From CALZKI01 sp045124055 (lineage in GTDB: Bacteria; Bacillota; Clostridia; Lachnospirales; Lachnospiraceae), in assembly GCA_045124055.1 (NCBI GenBank), contig JBGVKZ010000055.1, positions 95,750 to 159,749 of the forward strand: a stretch of 64,000 nucleotides of DNA, written 5' to 3'. The translations under genes were made by a program, and so were the position numbers. Under the pieces are notes generated by a model. The model had not been told where the DNA came from. It did not search any database and was given only the letters and a program-made list of their open reading frames with translations. Of the stretch, positions 1 through 7,739 are shown piece after piece; position 1 is the first letter of the stretch, and each line of letters begins with the position of its first letter.

Positions 1-1
1 T

Positions 2-460
2 TATAATTATGGTAAAAAAGGACTGATTAAGGTTACGGTATTTGAACATCCGAACAATCCTGAAACTGATAGACCAGATTTGGGAATTTGCGATTATATT
101 GATATGGGCGCTGGTAGTAAAGATGCTGGCACAACTATTGATAAATATTGTTGCAAGGCATCTAAAGCAGTGATTGAATATGATACAACCGTTATTAAAT
201 CTGGCGGAGATTCCAAAATATTTATTGGTAAATTCTATGATGATATGGGAAATGTTGTGACAGACATAGTGCCACATTGGACTGTTGTTTGCGACTTTTC
301 CGATAAACTTATAGTAGAAGAAATTGATAATGGTTTAAGTATTGGGATAGATGACGACGATTATATTGATGAAGAATTCAAGATTATTTGTTCTGATAAC
401 AATAAAGAAAGTAGCATCACTCCTTCTACTCTAATTGTTAAAATTGAATCGTTATTGTAG
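2..460 (+). CDS. Phage structural (neck-region) protein, 5' truncated
   Basis: The reading frame is open from the first bases of the window, so the gene begins upstream and only the last 152 or so codons are present. The frame reads through to TAG at 458-460. The visible C-terminal part is acidic and predicted rich in beta strands (a possible Ig-like fold around the segment after GKFYDD), ending in IESLL. It lies 10 bases before the next neck-type gene and two genes before the tail tube gene, so a portal-proximal, head-tail joining or tail completion role is inferred from position only. I do not recognise the family. Confidence 0.6.
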   Translation, partial: YNYGKKGLIKVTVFEHPNNPETDRPDLGICDYIDMGAGSKDAGTTIDKYCCKASKAVIEYDTTVIKSGGDSKIFIGKFYDDMGNVVTDIVPHWTVVCDFSDKLIVEEIDNGLSIGIDDDDYIDEEFKIICSDNNKESSITPSTLIVKIESLL

Positions 461-470
461 GTGAATTATC

Positions 471-983
471 ATGGCTAATTCTTCAATTATTAGAAAAGCT
501 AAAAATAAAATTGTCAAAGAATTTATCAAAGACCAAGAAATTATTGCTGCTATTAATAGTAGTGAAGTAAAAAATAATGAACCAGAAAAACTAATTGGTA
601 AACATATTTTTAATTACAATCAAAACCCACACACTCTTAATATCGTTGGAACATTTATAACGGTTCAGGTTCATATACCTCAGAGTTATTATAGCGATTA
701 TAATTCTTCCCCTACTCGTGTAAAACCAACTATCGAAATTTGGATTATATCACATGAAAAACATATGGTTGTTGATAATGTGCCAAAAGTCACGCAAAAT
801 CGAAATGATTATTTGTCTGAGTTGATTGACAACAAGATAAATGGCAAAAGAGGTTTCGGCATTGGTGAAACAGCATTGCTTAGCAACGTTGAAGGTGCTT
901 TTCAGCAAGATTATTTGTTTAGAAAGATGATATTCCAGTGTACGGATTTAAATTGGTCTTTATGCGATGAAGATGACGAATAA
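471..983 (+). CDS. Putative neck or tail-completion protein
   Basis: A 170-residue protein starting at ATG 471 behind an AGGTGA Shine-Dalgarno. The N-terminus is basic and helical, the middle is beta-rich (TFITVQVHIPQ) and the C-terminus is very acidic (CDEDDE). It is tightly spaced after the truncated gene and before the gene at 1015. Size, fold character and position just before the tail tube gene fit a head-tail connector or tail terminator of a Firmicutes siphophage, but no diagnostic motif is visible, so the function is inferred from gene order. Confidence 0.6.
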   Translation: MANSSIIRKAKNKIVKEFIKDQEIIAAINSSEVKNNEPEKLIGKHIFNYNQNPHTLNIVGTFITVQVHIPQSYYSDYNSSPTRVKPTIEIWIISHEKHMVVDNVPKVTQNRNDYLSELIDNKINGKRGFGIGETALLSNVEGAFQQDYLFRKMIFQCTDLNWSLCDEDDE

Positions 984-1014
984 TTGTGAATGATTTGAAT
1001 AAGGTAATGTAGAA

Positions 1015-1842
1015 ATGTTTGATATAGATGATTTAAAGATATATAGAGGTTCAGATATTCGTATTACTGACAAAATAATTGTCACCCAACCTACAATAGA
1101 CCAGATTATTGAATTTGGAGAAAAGAGATATTTTTCTGCTGTCCATACTTTAACTGGTGTTGGTGCGGATTTTAAGTGGCAACTTTGGGATTACTTAGGG
1201 ATAGATTATACTACGATTGAAGACTTTGAATTATTTAAGAAAATGATTTGTCCGATGCTTTCGAGTAAGAAAAAAATCTATAATGAGTTAATGGCTCATA
1301 AGGAAGAATACGAAGAGCAATTAAATAAAATGACTGAAGAAGATTTGAATGAACTATTGTTTAACCCAGTCTCTTTGGTCTTAAAGGATATTGATTTTGC
1401 TGATTTTGAAGAATATGAATCAGACAAAAACAATGAAACTATTTTATACGATAAAGAACATGATATTACTATTGATAGATTTGTATATGCCAGAATGGTT
1501 GATACCGTCAGAAAAATTCATGGTTTTAAAAGGAACAATCAAGTTCCTGCTAATGATATAACAAAAATGTTTTTGATTGACGATGCACGAGAAGAAGCTA
1601 TGGCTACTGCTCAAAAACCTTATAAGAGTGTGTTAAAGCCTCTTATTTCGGCTTTGGCTGTTAAAACTGGGCAACTTGGTAGTGATAGCATATGGAATAC
1701 AAAAGTAAATATGTTCTTTGACGCTATAAAGAGAATAAATAAAATACAAGATGCCACTTTGTTATTGCAAGGTGCATACAGTGGATTTGCTAGTCTCAAG
1801 GGCATTGATAAGGAAAGGCTCGATTGGGCTGGCGAAATATGA
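1015..1842 (+). CDS. Hypothetical phage protein upstream of the tail tube gene
   Basis: A 275-residue protein, mostly alpha-helical and acidic in its middle third (residues about 95-160), with a lysine-rich C-terminal part. The start at ATG 1015 has an AAGGT ribosome site about ten bases upstream. It sits between a neck-type gene and the tail tube gene and is in the same orientation and base composition, so it belongs to the same late transcript. I do not recognise its family; a tail assembly role is possible from context alone. Confidence 0.6.
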   Translation: MFDIDDLKIYRGSDIRITDKIIVTQPTIDQIIEFGEKRYFSAVHTLTGVGADFKWQLWDYLGIDYTTIEDFELFKKMICPMLSSKKKIYNELMAHKEEYEEQLNKMTEEDLNELLFNPVSLVLKDIDFADFEEYESDKNNETILYDKEHDITIDRFVYARMVDTVRKIHGFKRNNQVPANDITKMFLIDDAREEAMATAQKPYKSVLKPLISALAVKTGQLGSDSIWNTKVNMFFDAIKRINKIQDATLLLQGAYSGFASLKGIDKERLDWAGEI

Positions 1843-1878
1843 ATTAGATAAAATTAATTATAAATGGAGGAAATAAAT

Positions 1879-2658
1879 ATGGCTACATTTAACAAGAATG
1901 AAGTTGTGCTTGAGAAAGTCAAGCAGGCAAGCCTTTATGATTTGGAAACTGGTATTCTGTTAAACAGACTTACTTCTATCGAAGACCCCAGCTTGAACAC
2001 CACAGCCGAAAAGGAAGAGGTTGTCGATGCTCAGGGTAATACTATTACAGATATTTATAGAGCTAAGAAGGCTACTTTTGGCGGTAGCAACTCCCTGTTC
2101 TCCCTTGACCTTGCTGCTTCACAGTTTGGTGCAAAGAAGGATGTCGCTTCTGCCAACAACAAGATTATCAACTATATGGCTGAGACCATGACAATTGCCG
2201 ATGGCAAGGTAAAGCTTTCTCGTACTCCTGTTGAGAACAGCATTAAGTACATTTATATCATTGAGGGTGGCGAGATTGGCGAGTCCTATAAGGTCGGTGC
2301 TACCGCTACCGACAAAGAAGCTCTTGTCGCTAACGATGGTACTATCACTGTGCCTACTTCTGTAACTAAGGGCAAGGTGTATGTCGAGTATGCCTACGAA
2401 TCCGAAGAGGCTGTTCGCATTGTAAATAAGGCTAACGAGTATCCCACTGCTGGTAAGTTGGTGATTCTTGCTCTGTTTAGAGACAAGTGTACTGACAAGA
2501 CCATTCTGGGTAGCATTATTTGCCCCAAGGCAAAGCTGAACCCTGAGTCTGTTGACCTTTCTCTTACTCCTACTGGCAAGCATCCTTTCGAGTATACCAT
2601 GATGAAGGACTTCTGTTCCGACGAGGAAGAGCTGTTCGAAATCGTGCTGAGCAAGTAA
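1879..2658 (+). CDS. Major tail tube protein (probable)
   Basis: A 259-residue protein with ATG at 1879 preceded by a strong GGAGG (1866-1870); an in-frame ATG at 1864 lies before this ribosome site and is unlikely to be used. The C-terminus (KHPFEYTMMKDFCSDEEELF) resembles tail tube proteins of Firmicutes siphophages. Codon use differs sharply from its neighbours, with many GCT, CTT, AAG and GAG codons, as expected for one of the most abundant virion proteins. A hairpin terminator follows at 2697-2719. The role is to polymerise into the tail tube around the tape measure. Family membership is by resemblance and position; the abundance argument is inference. Confidence 0.7.
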   Translation: MATFNKNEVVLEKVKQASLYDLETGILLNRLTSIEDPSLNTTAEKEEVVDAQGNTITDIYRAKKATFGGSNSLFSLDLAASQFGAKKDVASANNKIINYMAETMTIADGKVKLSRTPVENSIKYIYIIEGGEIGESYKVGATATDKEALVANDGTITVPTSVTKGKVYVEYAYESEEAVRIVNKANEYPTAGKLVILALFRDKCTDKTILGSIICPKAKLNPESVDLSLTPTGKHPFEYTMMKDFCSDEEELFEIVLSK

Positions 2659-2696
2659 TATTTATTTAAGATTGCTTATAACAATTAAGGATATAT

Positions 2697-2730
2697 GAGT
2701 AGGGGTTTATCCCCTACTCTATTTCTATTT
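2697..2730 (+). terminator. Hairpin terminator after tail tube gene
   Basis: A perfect 9-bp stem (GAGTAGGGG at 2697-2705, CCCCTACTC at 2711-2719) with a 5-base loop, followed by a T-rich tail. It would lower transcription into downstream genes relative to the tail tube gene. Confidence 0.7.
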
Positions 2731-2743
2731 GAACGGAGGTGAC

Positions 2744-3136
2744 ATGATGGTGGAAAATAATAATGCTATTTGCAGTATTTGCGGTAATGACTACCATATC
2801 TGTCTTTCTTGTAAGGACTCTATGAAGTTGCATCCGTGGAAAATGCATTGCTGTTCTGCTGATTGTTACAAAACATTCCAAGTGGTTAGAGGATTTTCTA
2901 CTGGTGTGTACACCAAAGATGAATTTAAGTCTAAATTGCAAAATATTGATTTAAGTAACTTAGAAAACTATAGAGAACATATAAAGGCTATGATTAAGGA
3001 CGCTTTGAAAGAAGATAAAATTGTCGAGTCCAAAGTTCCTGTTGTTGAAGAAGCTACAATAGAGGAAATGGTTGTTGAAAAACCAGTTTATTCTCGTAAG
3101 AGAAATTATAAAGTTAATAAAGTGGAAGCAGAATAA
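2744..3136 (+). CDS. Small cysteine-rich (zinc-binding-like) phage protein
   Basis: A 131-residue protein, start ATG 2744 (or 2747) after GGAGGTGA. The first 50 residues hold four paired cysteines or CxxC-type groups (CSICGNDYHICLSC, then CCSADC), typical of a zinc ribbon or treble-clef fold. The second half is a charged helix ending in a basic segment (SRKRNYK). It lies directly after the tail tube terminator. No enzyme motif is seen; it could bind nucleic acid or act in tail assembly. Function not recognised. Confidence 0.6.
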   Translation: MMVENNNAICSICGNDYHICLSCKDSMKLHPWKMHCCSADCYKTFQVVRGFSTGVYTKDEFKSKLQNIDLSNLENYREHIKAMIKDALKEDKIVESKVPVVEEATIEEMVVEKPVYSRKRNYKVNKVEAE

Positions 3137-3182
3137 TCTGCTTCAATTAAGTGTGTAAATAAATATTAGTTTAGATAAATGC

Positions 3183-3260
3183 AAAAAGGAGTATTGTTTC
3201 ACACTTTTATGATTATCAAAGATGATTAGGTTAAGTTGAAATTTAGTACTCCTTTTTTTT
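3183..3260 (+). terminator. Long-loop inverted repeat ending in T-run
   Basis: Eleven-base perfect arms (AAAAAGGAGTA at 3183-3193 and TACTCCTTTTT at 3247-3257) enclose a 53-base loop and end in eight T residues. This is the main feature of the 190-base gap after the zinc-binding protein gene. It can act as a terminator; the large loop may hold extra structure. Note that the left arm contains a Shine-Dalgarno-like AAGGAG that the stem would mask. Confidence 0.6.
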
Positions 3261-3327
3261 ACACTTATTTAAGTTAATATTTGGAGTGCAGAAAACAAAT
3301 GAAAGGTTAAATTTGAAGGTGAAAAGA

Positions 3328-3549
3328 ATGAAAGTTATAAGTAATGTAACTGGTATTTGTTATGAAAGTGAAGATGTTGTTTTCTTCCGCAATTTGTATC
3401 AATCGAGTTTTTATATTGACAATAATGCAACTATTGTAGATGTATTTACAGACGGCAACAAAAAATTAGTTTTTGTGTTTTGGAGAGACCAACATGAAGC
3501 TTTGATAAAGTTGTGGCTTGCAAACAAAAAAGAAGACAACAAAGAATAA
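3328..3549 (+). CDS. Small hypothetical phage protein
   Basis: A 73-residue protein. ATG 3328 is chosen because AAGGTG (3316-3321) is correctly spaced; the longer in-frame version from GTG 3286 has no ribosome site. The protein appears beta-rich with a hydrophobic core (KLVFVFW) and a charged KKEDNKE tail. It is followed after 40 bases by a homing endonuclease gene. Not recognised. Confidence 0.5.
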   Translation: MKVISNVTGICYESEDVVFFRNLYQSSFYIDNNATIVDVFTDGNKKLVFVFWRDQHEALIKLWLANKKEDNKE

Positions 3550-3589
3550 TAAGTATATTAAATGTTTAAAAGTAATGAGGTTTAAAATT

Positions 3590-4693
3590 ATGAAGAATGA
3601 AATTGTTAAAGGAACTAATAATGACAGATGCTATACGGTTTATATGCACACTTCTCCTAGTGGAAAAAGATATATAGGGATTACTTCTACATCTGTTGAA
3701 GAAAGATGGAGAAACGGCAGAGGTTATTTATACAAATACAAAGAAAAAGACGAATACAAACAACCAGCGTTTGCCAATGCAATTATTAAATATGGTTTTG
3801 ATAATTTTAAGCATGAGGTTGTTGCTAATAATTTAACCAAAGAGGAAGCCGAACAGAAGGAAATAGAATTGATTGCTTATTACAAAAGCAACCAGCCAGA
3901 ATATGGATACAATATTTCAAATGGTGGAAATTATGCTGGTAAACATTCAGAAGAAACAAAGAGAAAAATAGGCGAGTTTAATAAGGGCAAAATAACATCG
4001 GAAGAAACTAAAAGAAAAATGAGCGAATCTGGAAAAGGCAAGAACGCAATTCCGATTATGCAATTCTCAAGAAACGGAGAGTTTATTAAAAAATATAATA
4101 GTATGACTGACGCTATAATTGGAATTAATTGCGAAACAGCCAGCCCCTCGCTTATTTCTGCTTGTTGCAATAATAAGATAAAGACTGCTTATAATTATAT
4201 ATGGAGATTTGAAGAAGATGCATTGACGGACGACTATTTACATTGGTGCAATAGTCGTGATGAAAATTATTATACTAGGTCTATTTGTCAATATAACCGA
4301 GATGGCATATTTATCAATGAATACAATAGTATAAAAGAAGCGACTTTAATAACAAATATTAATTCTGGTAATATTACTTTGTGTTGTAAGGGAACTCTCA
4401 AAACTGCGGGTGGTTATATATGGAGATACAAAGAAGATAAATTAACGCAAAAGTACATTTTATGGTGCAATAGCAATAATGCTGGAAAAGTCAAAAGGGC
4501 GGTATTAAGGTGTTCTAACAATATGAATTTTATTGATAGTTATGCAAGTATAAGTGAGGCAAGTTTGAAAACGGGAATAGACAGAAGCAGTATTACTGCT
4601 TGTTGTAGAGATAAAATTAAAACTGCTGGCGGATACATATGGAGATATGAAAGTGATATAGATATATCAAACGCCGATAAGGAAGTAGTTTGA
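3590..4693 (+). CDS. Free-standing GIY-YIG homing endonuclease with repeat DNA-binding modules
   Basis: A 367-residue protein from ATG 3590 (GAGG at 3577-3580). Residues about 14-100 form a GIY-YIG nuclease domain: YTVYMHTSPSGKRYIGIT, a following arginine (ERWR) and a conserved glutamate. Two NUMOD3-like helices follow (HSEETKRKIGE and TSEETKRKMSE), then three related modules of about 50 residues ending in TAGGYIWRY-type sequence, as in intron-associated endonuclease repeats. Such enzymes nick or cut intron-less or element-less alleles and spread by repair. It is not inside a visible intron. A related but distinct copy lies at 31958-32914. Family assignment is secure; the target site is unknown. 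Confidence 0.9.
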   Translation: MKNEIVKGTNNDRCYTVYMHTSPSGKRYIGITSTSVEERWRNGRGYLYKYKEKDEYKQPAFANAIIKYGFDNFKHEVVANNLTKEEAEQKEIELIAYYKSNQPEYGYNISNGGNYAGKHSEETKRKIGEFNKGKITSEETKRKMSESGKGKNAIPIMQFSRNGEFIKKYNSMTDAIIGINCETASPSLISACCNNKIKTAYNYIWRFEEDALTDDYLHWCNSRDENYYTRSICQYNRDGIFINEYNSIKEATLITNINSGNITLCCKGTLKTAGGYIWRYKEDKLTQKYILWCNSNNAGKVKRAVLRCSNNMNFIDSYASISEASLKTGIDRSSITACCRDKIKTAGGYIWRYESDIDISNADKEVV

Positions 4694-4729
4694 AATTATA
4701 TAAAATAATGTTATAAGATAGGTAAAACA

Positions 4730-5266
4730 ATGGCTAATTTTAACTCAGGAAAAATTTTCGAGGACGATTTCAAATCCTCAGTAGATAAAGATAGATGTCT
4801 TCTGCTCCGCTTGAACGACCAACCACAAGTTTTCTCTAAGTCTGCGAAATTTTCATTAAAGCCGCCATGCGATTTCGTTTTGTATGATAGCGTCACAAAA
4901 CTGTTCCTTCCATTGGAGCTTAAGACAACAAAATATCGCAGTATGAGTTATGAAGATATCAATGAAGAAAATCCTGCGAATGCAATGATACATAAACATC
5001 AGCTTGAAAAATTATTAGAGTTTTCAAAATATGATGGAGTCAAAGCAGGATTGCTTTTGAATTTTCGTACAGAAGAAACTAATTTGCAAAGAACATACTA
5101 CATATCTATAGAAAATTTTTTAGATATGTGCCAAAAGATAAATAAAAAATCAGTAAATGAAATAGATTTGCTGAATATTGGCGGCGCTAGTAAAGTGGAG
5201 GGCATTAAAAAGCGAAGCAGATATTCATGGAATATTAGCAATTTGCTTGATAAGCTAAACAACTAA
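4730..5266 (+). CDS. recU: RecU-like Holliday junction resolvase
   Basis: A 178-residue protein with the RecU/PDDEXK arrangement: an N-terminal segment with FEDDF, then CDFVLYD followed by LPLELKTTKYRSMSY, giving the D-x(n)-E-x-K catalytic core, and a conserved helical C-terminal region with HKHQLEKL. RecU-type enzymes resolve four-way junctions during recombination and repair. In phages they serve replication and recombination, so a place between tail genes, directly after a homing endonuclease, is unusual and suggests that it arrived with mobile DNA. Start ATG 4730 follows TAGGT. The gene symbol is by family resemblance. Confidence 0.75.
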   Translation: MANFNSGKIFEDDFKSSVDKDRCLLLRLNDQPQVFSKSAKFSLKPPCDFVLYDSVTKLFLPLELKTTKYRSMSYEDINEENPANAMIHKHQLEKLLEFSKYDGVKAGLLLNFRTEETNLQRTYYISIENFLDMCQKINKKSVNEIDLLNIGGASKVEGIKKRSRYSWNISNLLDKLNN

Positions 5267-5342
5267 ATATATATAAAATAAACCAAAACAATATATAAAA
5301 CATTTATATAAAAATATATGAATAAAGAAAGGTATGAATAAA

Positions 5343-5954
5343 ATGATGAATGAAATGAAAATGGGCGTTTACACTTATACAACTGATAACGGAGATGAAT
5401 CTTACAATTTCAACTTCTGCACAGACTTATCTGTTGCGGCGAAGCTTCGCTTTGTCAATTCTGTTGTAGACCTTGTAGTTGACGATACCCGTTATAACTC
5501 CGTAATTCGTGATTTGATTTTCGATTTCTACATTGTCGATATTATGACCGATGTAAATACCAAGGAGTTGAAAGGTTCTCTTAGCTTCCTAAATGATGTT
5601 GAAGACTTCCTACTCTCTACTAATATCATAGAAATCGTTAAGGCAAACGCATTTCCTACTTTGTTCGACGAATTAAATGATGCCGTGAATAAGTCAATCG
5701 CCTATCGCACAGGCATTCATCCTTCTCCCCTATCCGACGCTCTGTCTTCTCTCCTCTCTACCCTTGAAAAGAAAATCAATGAAGTAGATACGGATAGTAT
5801 GATGGGCATGGCGAAAAAGTTTGCTGGTATGGGAAAAGATTTTACAATCGAGAATGTAATTAAGGCTTATATGGAAAGTGATGTTCATAAGCAGAATTTA
5901 GCTGAGATTGCGAATGCGAAGAGCGATAAGGTTAATAGCGATAAGGTCGAGTAA
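5343..5954 (+). CDS. Hypothetical phage protein (possible tail assembly factor)
   Basis: About 203 residues; ATG 5343 gives better spacing from AAAGG than ATG 5334. The protein is mainly helical (DLSVAAKLRFVNSVVDLVVDD, repeated hydrophobic heptads) with a lysine-rich C-terminus. Codons are richer in C-ending forms than those of neighbours. It overlaps nothing and is 2 bases from the next gene. In siphophages the genes between tail tube and tape measure often encode tail assembly chaperones, and this is a candidate by position, but there is no sequence proof. Confidence 0.55.
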   Translation: MMNEMKMGVYTYTTDNGDESYNFNFCTDLSVAAKLRFVNSVVDLVVDDTRYNSVIRDLIFDFYIVDIMTDVNTKELKGSLSFLNDVEDFLLSTNIIEIVKANAFPTLFDELNDAVNKSIAYRTGIHPSPLSDALSSLLSTLEKKINEVDTDSMMGMAKKFAGMGKDFTIENVIKAYMESDVHKQNLAEIANAKSDKVNSDKVE

Positions 5955-5956
5955 AC

Positions 5957-6424
5957 ATGGTGTTTAAGAATGAAAAAGAACTAGAAAGGTTCTTGTTAAA
6001 GAAATGTCGATTGGCTCTGATAAAAGCTCAAGAAGAAGTATATAGAATACTCAAAGATTTTCTTCGTCAATTCTATAACGACTATGACCCTTCTTTTCCA
6101 AGAACGTATCAACTACTTCAATCCTTGGTGCAATCACGCATTATTTCAGACGGAAAGGGTTATAAGGCAGAAGTTTATTTTGACCTTGACAGTCTTTCAT
6201 ATGGTGGTGGAAATCCGTCTGGAGAGCAAGTTATGGCAGCGGCATCTCAAGGTCTTCATGGTGCTATTGGTAAAATACCATATCCAAAAATTAGTGACGA
6301 ATTTCAATATTTTGATGGCAATACTGGAGTAAGCGTTTGGAACGACCCAATAAAGATTCTTGATGCAAAGGCTATTGAAATATTAAAAGATATGTTGATT
6401 GCAGAGGGAATTCCTATTAAATAA
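5957..6424 (+). CDS. HK97 gp10-like tail completion protein (putative)
   Basis: A 155-residue protein with an N-terminal helix (ELERFLLKKCRLALIKAQEEVYRILKDFL is one amphipathic segment at residues about 8-35), then a beta-rich region with YFDLDSLSYGGGNPSG. Helix followed by beta sheet with small size is typical of HK97 gp10-like or tail-completion proteins, which close the head-tail joint. Gene order here (after tail tube) is a little unusual for that family. Assignment is by overall resemblance and is moderate. Confidence 0.5.
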   Translation: MVFKNEKELERFLLKKCRLALIKAQEEVYRILKDFLRQFYNDYDPSFPRTYQLLQSLVQSRIISDGKGYKAEVYFDLDSLSYGGGNPSGEQVMAAASQGLHGAIGKIPYPKISDEFQYFDGNTGVSVWNDPIKILDAKAIEILKDMLIAEGIPIK

Positions 6425-6443
6425 AAAGAAAGGGGGATGCTAT

Positions 6444-7481
6444 ATGGCAGGTAGAAAAACATTTAGAAAAATTATTACAAGTACAGAGTTGACCGCACAA
6501 ATAAATAAAGAGAATATTAAGCTCATGGAGCGATTCTTGAAGAACTTCGCTACTAAGCGTTCTCCAAAGTCTGTGACGGTATATAGAAGCAATTTGAATA
6601 TATTTTTTTGCTGGTGTGTTGAAAATTTAGACAACAGACCCTTTATAAAACTAAAGCGTTTGGATTTCTTAGATTTTTTCGATTATGCTCTAGTTGAACT
6701 TAAATGGAGTCCTGCACGATTTTCACAAATGGCTTCGTGCTTGTCTAGTTTCTCTGATTGGATAGAAACATATTATGGCGATATGGAAGGCTATGAAAAT
6801 TTTCGTAATCTTGTAAAGAAAATAGAAAAACCTGCAAAAGAAGCTGTAAGAGAAAAGACTGTTCTTCAAAAAGAAGATATAGATAAAATATTTGAAGTTC
6901 TTGGAGAAAACGGTAAAATTCAAGAGCAATGTCTTCTTGCATTAGCAATTTCTTGTGGTGCAAGAGTTTCTGAGCTTGCTAGATTTACTACAGATATTAT
7001 TGATGAAGATAACACTGTATTTGATGGTTTGTTCTTAAAGACCACAGGCAAGATTCAAACTAAGGGTAGAGGAACTACAGGGAAAATGTTGGATAAGTTC
7101 ATATTGAAGGATATGTTCTTGCCATATTATAAGAAATGGCTGCCAGTTAGAGAACAAATTATGAAGGAATCTGGAAAAGACCATAATTATTTGTTTATCA
7201 CTAAAGATGGAAACCCTGCTAATTCAGACAGATTGAGGGACTGGATTGGCAGTTGGGGAGATATTGTTGAACAACCAAGTTACCCACACCTCTATCGTCA
7301 CCGGAATATTTCTATGCTTAGAGAAAATTCTGTGGATGATGACTTAATTGTATATCTTACTGGATGGGCAGAAGGAACTGGACATACAATGATTGCGATA
7401 TATGACGATGCAGATATTGCTACGAAAGAATGGAAATGCCTTGACAAGCTAAAAAGTGCATTAGGCGACAATAAATTATAA
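6444..7481 (+). CDS. Tyrosine recombinase/integrase inside the tail module
   Basis: A 345-residue protein from ATG 6444 behind AAAGGGGG. The N-terminal SAM-like core-binding domain spans residues about 20-125. The catalytic domain shows R174 (GARVSELAR), a lysine near 208 (TKGRG), H282-x-x-R285 (PHLYRHR) and Y320 (MIAIYDD); the usual second histidine before the tyrosine is replaced by W308 in TGWAEGTGH, a substitution found in active family members. It lies between a tail completion gene and a homing endonuclease-like gene, far from the serine integrase at 56.9 kb. It may be a mobile passenger or a DNA rearrangement enzyme rather than the phage integrase. Confidence 0.85.
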   Translation: MAGRKTFRKIITSTELTAQINKENIKLMERFLKNFATKRSPKSVTVYRSNLNIFFCWCVENLDNRPFIKLKRLDFLDFFDYALVELKWSPARFSQMASCLSSFSDWIETYYGDMEGYENFRNLVKKIEKPAKEAVREKTVLQKEDIDKIFEVLGENGKIQEQCLLALAISCGARVSELARFTTDIIDEDNTVFDGLFLKTTGKIQTKGRGTTGKMLDKFILKDMFLPYYKKWLPVREQIMKESGKDHNYLFITKDGNPANSDRLRDWIGSWGDIVEQPSYPHLYRHRNISMLRENSVDDDLIVYLTGWAEGTGHTMIAIYDDADIATKEWKCLDKLKSALGDNKL

Positions 7482-7524
7482 TAACAAATAAATTTATATA
7501 TATTGCTTGGAAGTGAATTAAATT

Positions 7525-7692
7525 ATGAAAACAAAATTGATTTTTAATAGTTTCTTAGCAAAACAACTCTTGGCTTGTGGTTATAGGATTGTAGATTTGC
7601 AAAAAGACCATAAAAGAAAAAACGGAGTTGTTTTTGTTTTTGAAGAAACAGAAGCGTTTATAGAGGATTTAAGAAGATTAACTTCTGAATAA
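7525..7692 (+). CDS. Small DUF5659-like protein
   Basis: A 55-residue protein from ATG 7525 to TAA 7690-7692. It has the pattern FNSFLAKQLLACGYRI, then a charged turn, then VVFVFEETEAF and a C-terminal helix, which resembles the short DUF5659-type proteins encoded by many Firmicutes phages. The AAGTGA before it is a weak ribosome site. Function is unknown. It sits between the tyrosine recombinase and the homing endonuclease-like gene. Confidence 0.5.
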   Translation: MKTKLIFNSFLAKQLLACGYRIVDLQKDHKRKNGVVFVFEETEAFIEDLRRLTSE

Positions 7693-7739
7693 GAAGTTAT
7701 TTATACACTGAATTATACAACGAAAGGACAAAGTGTAAG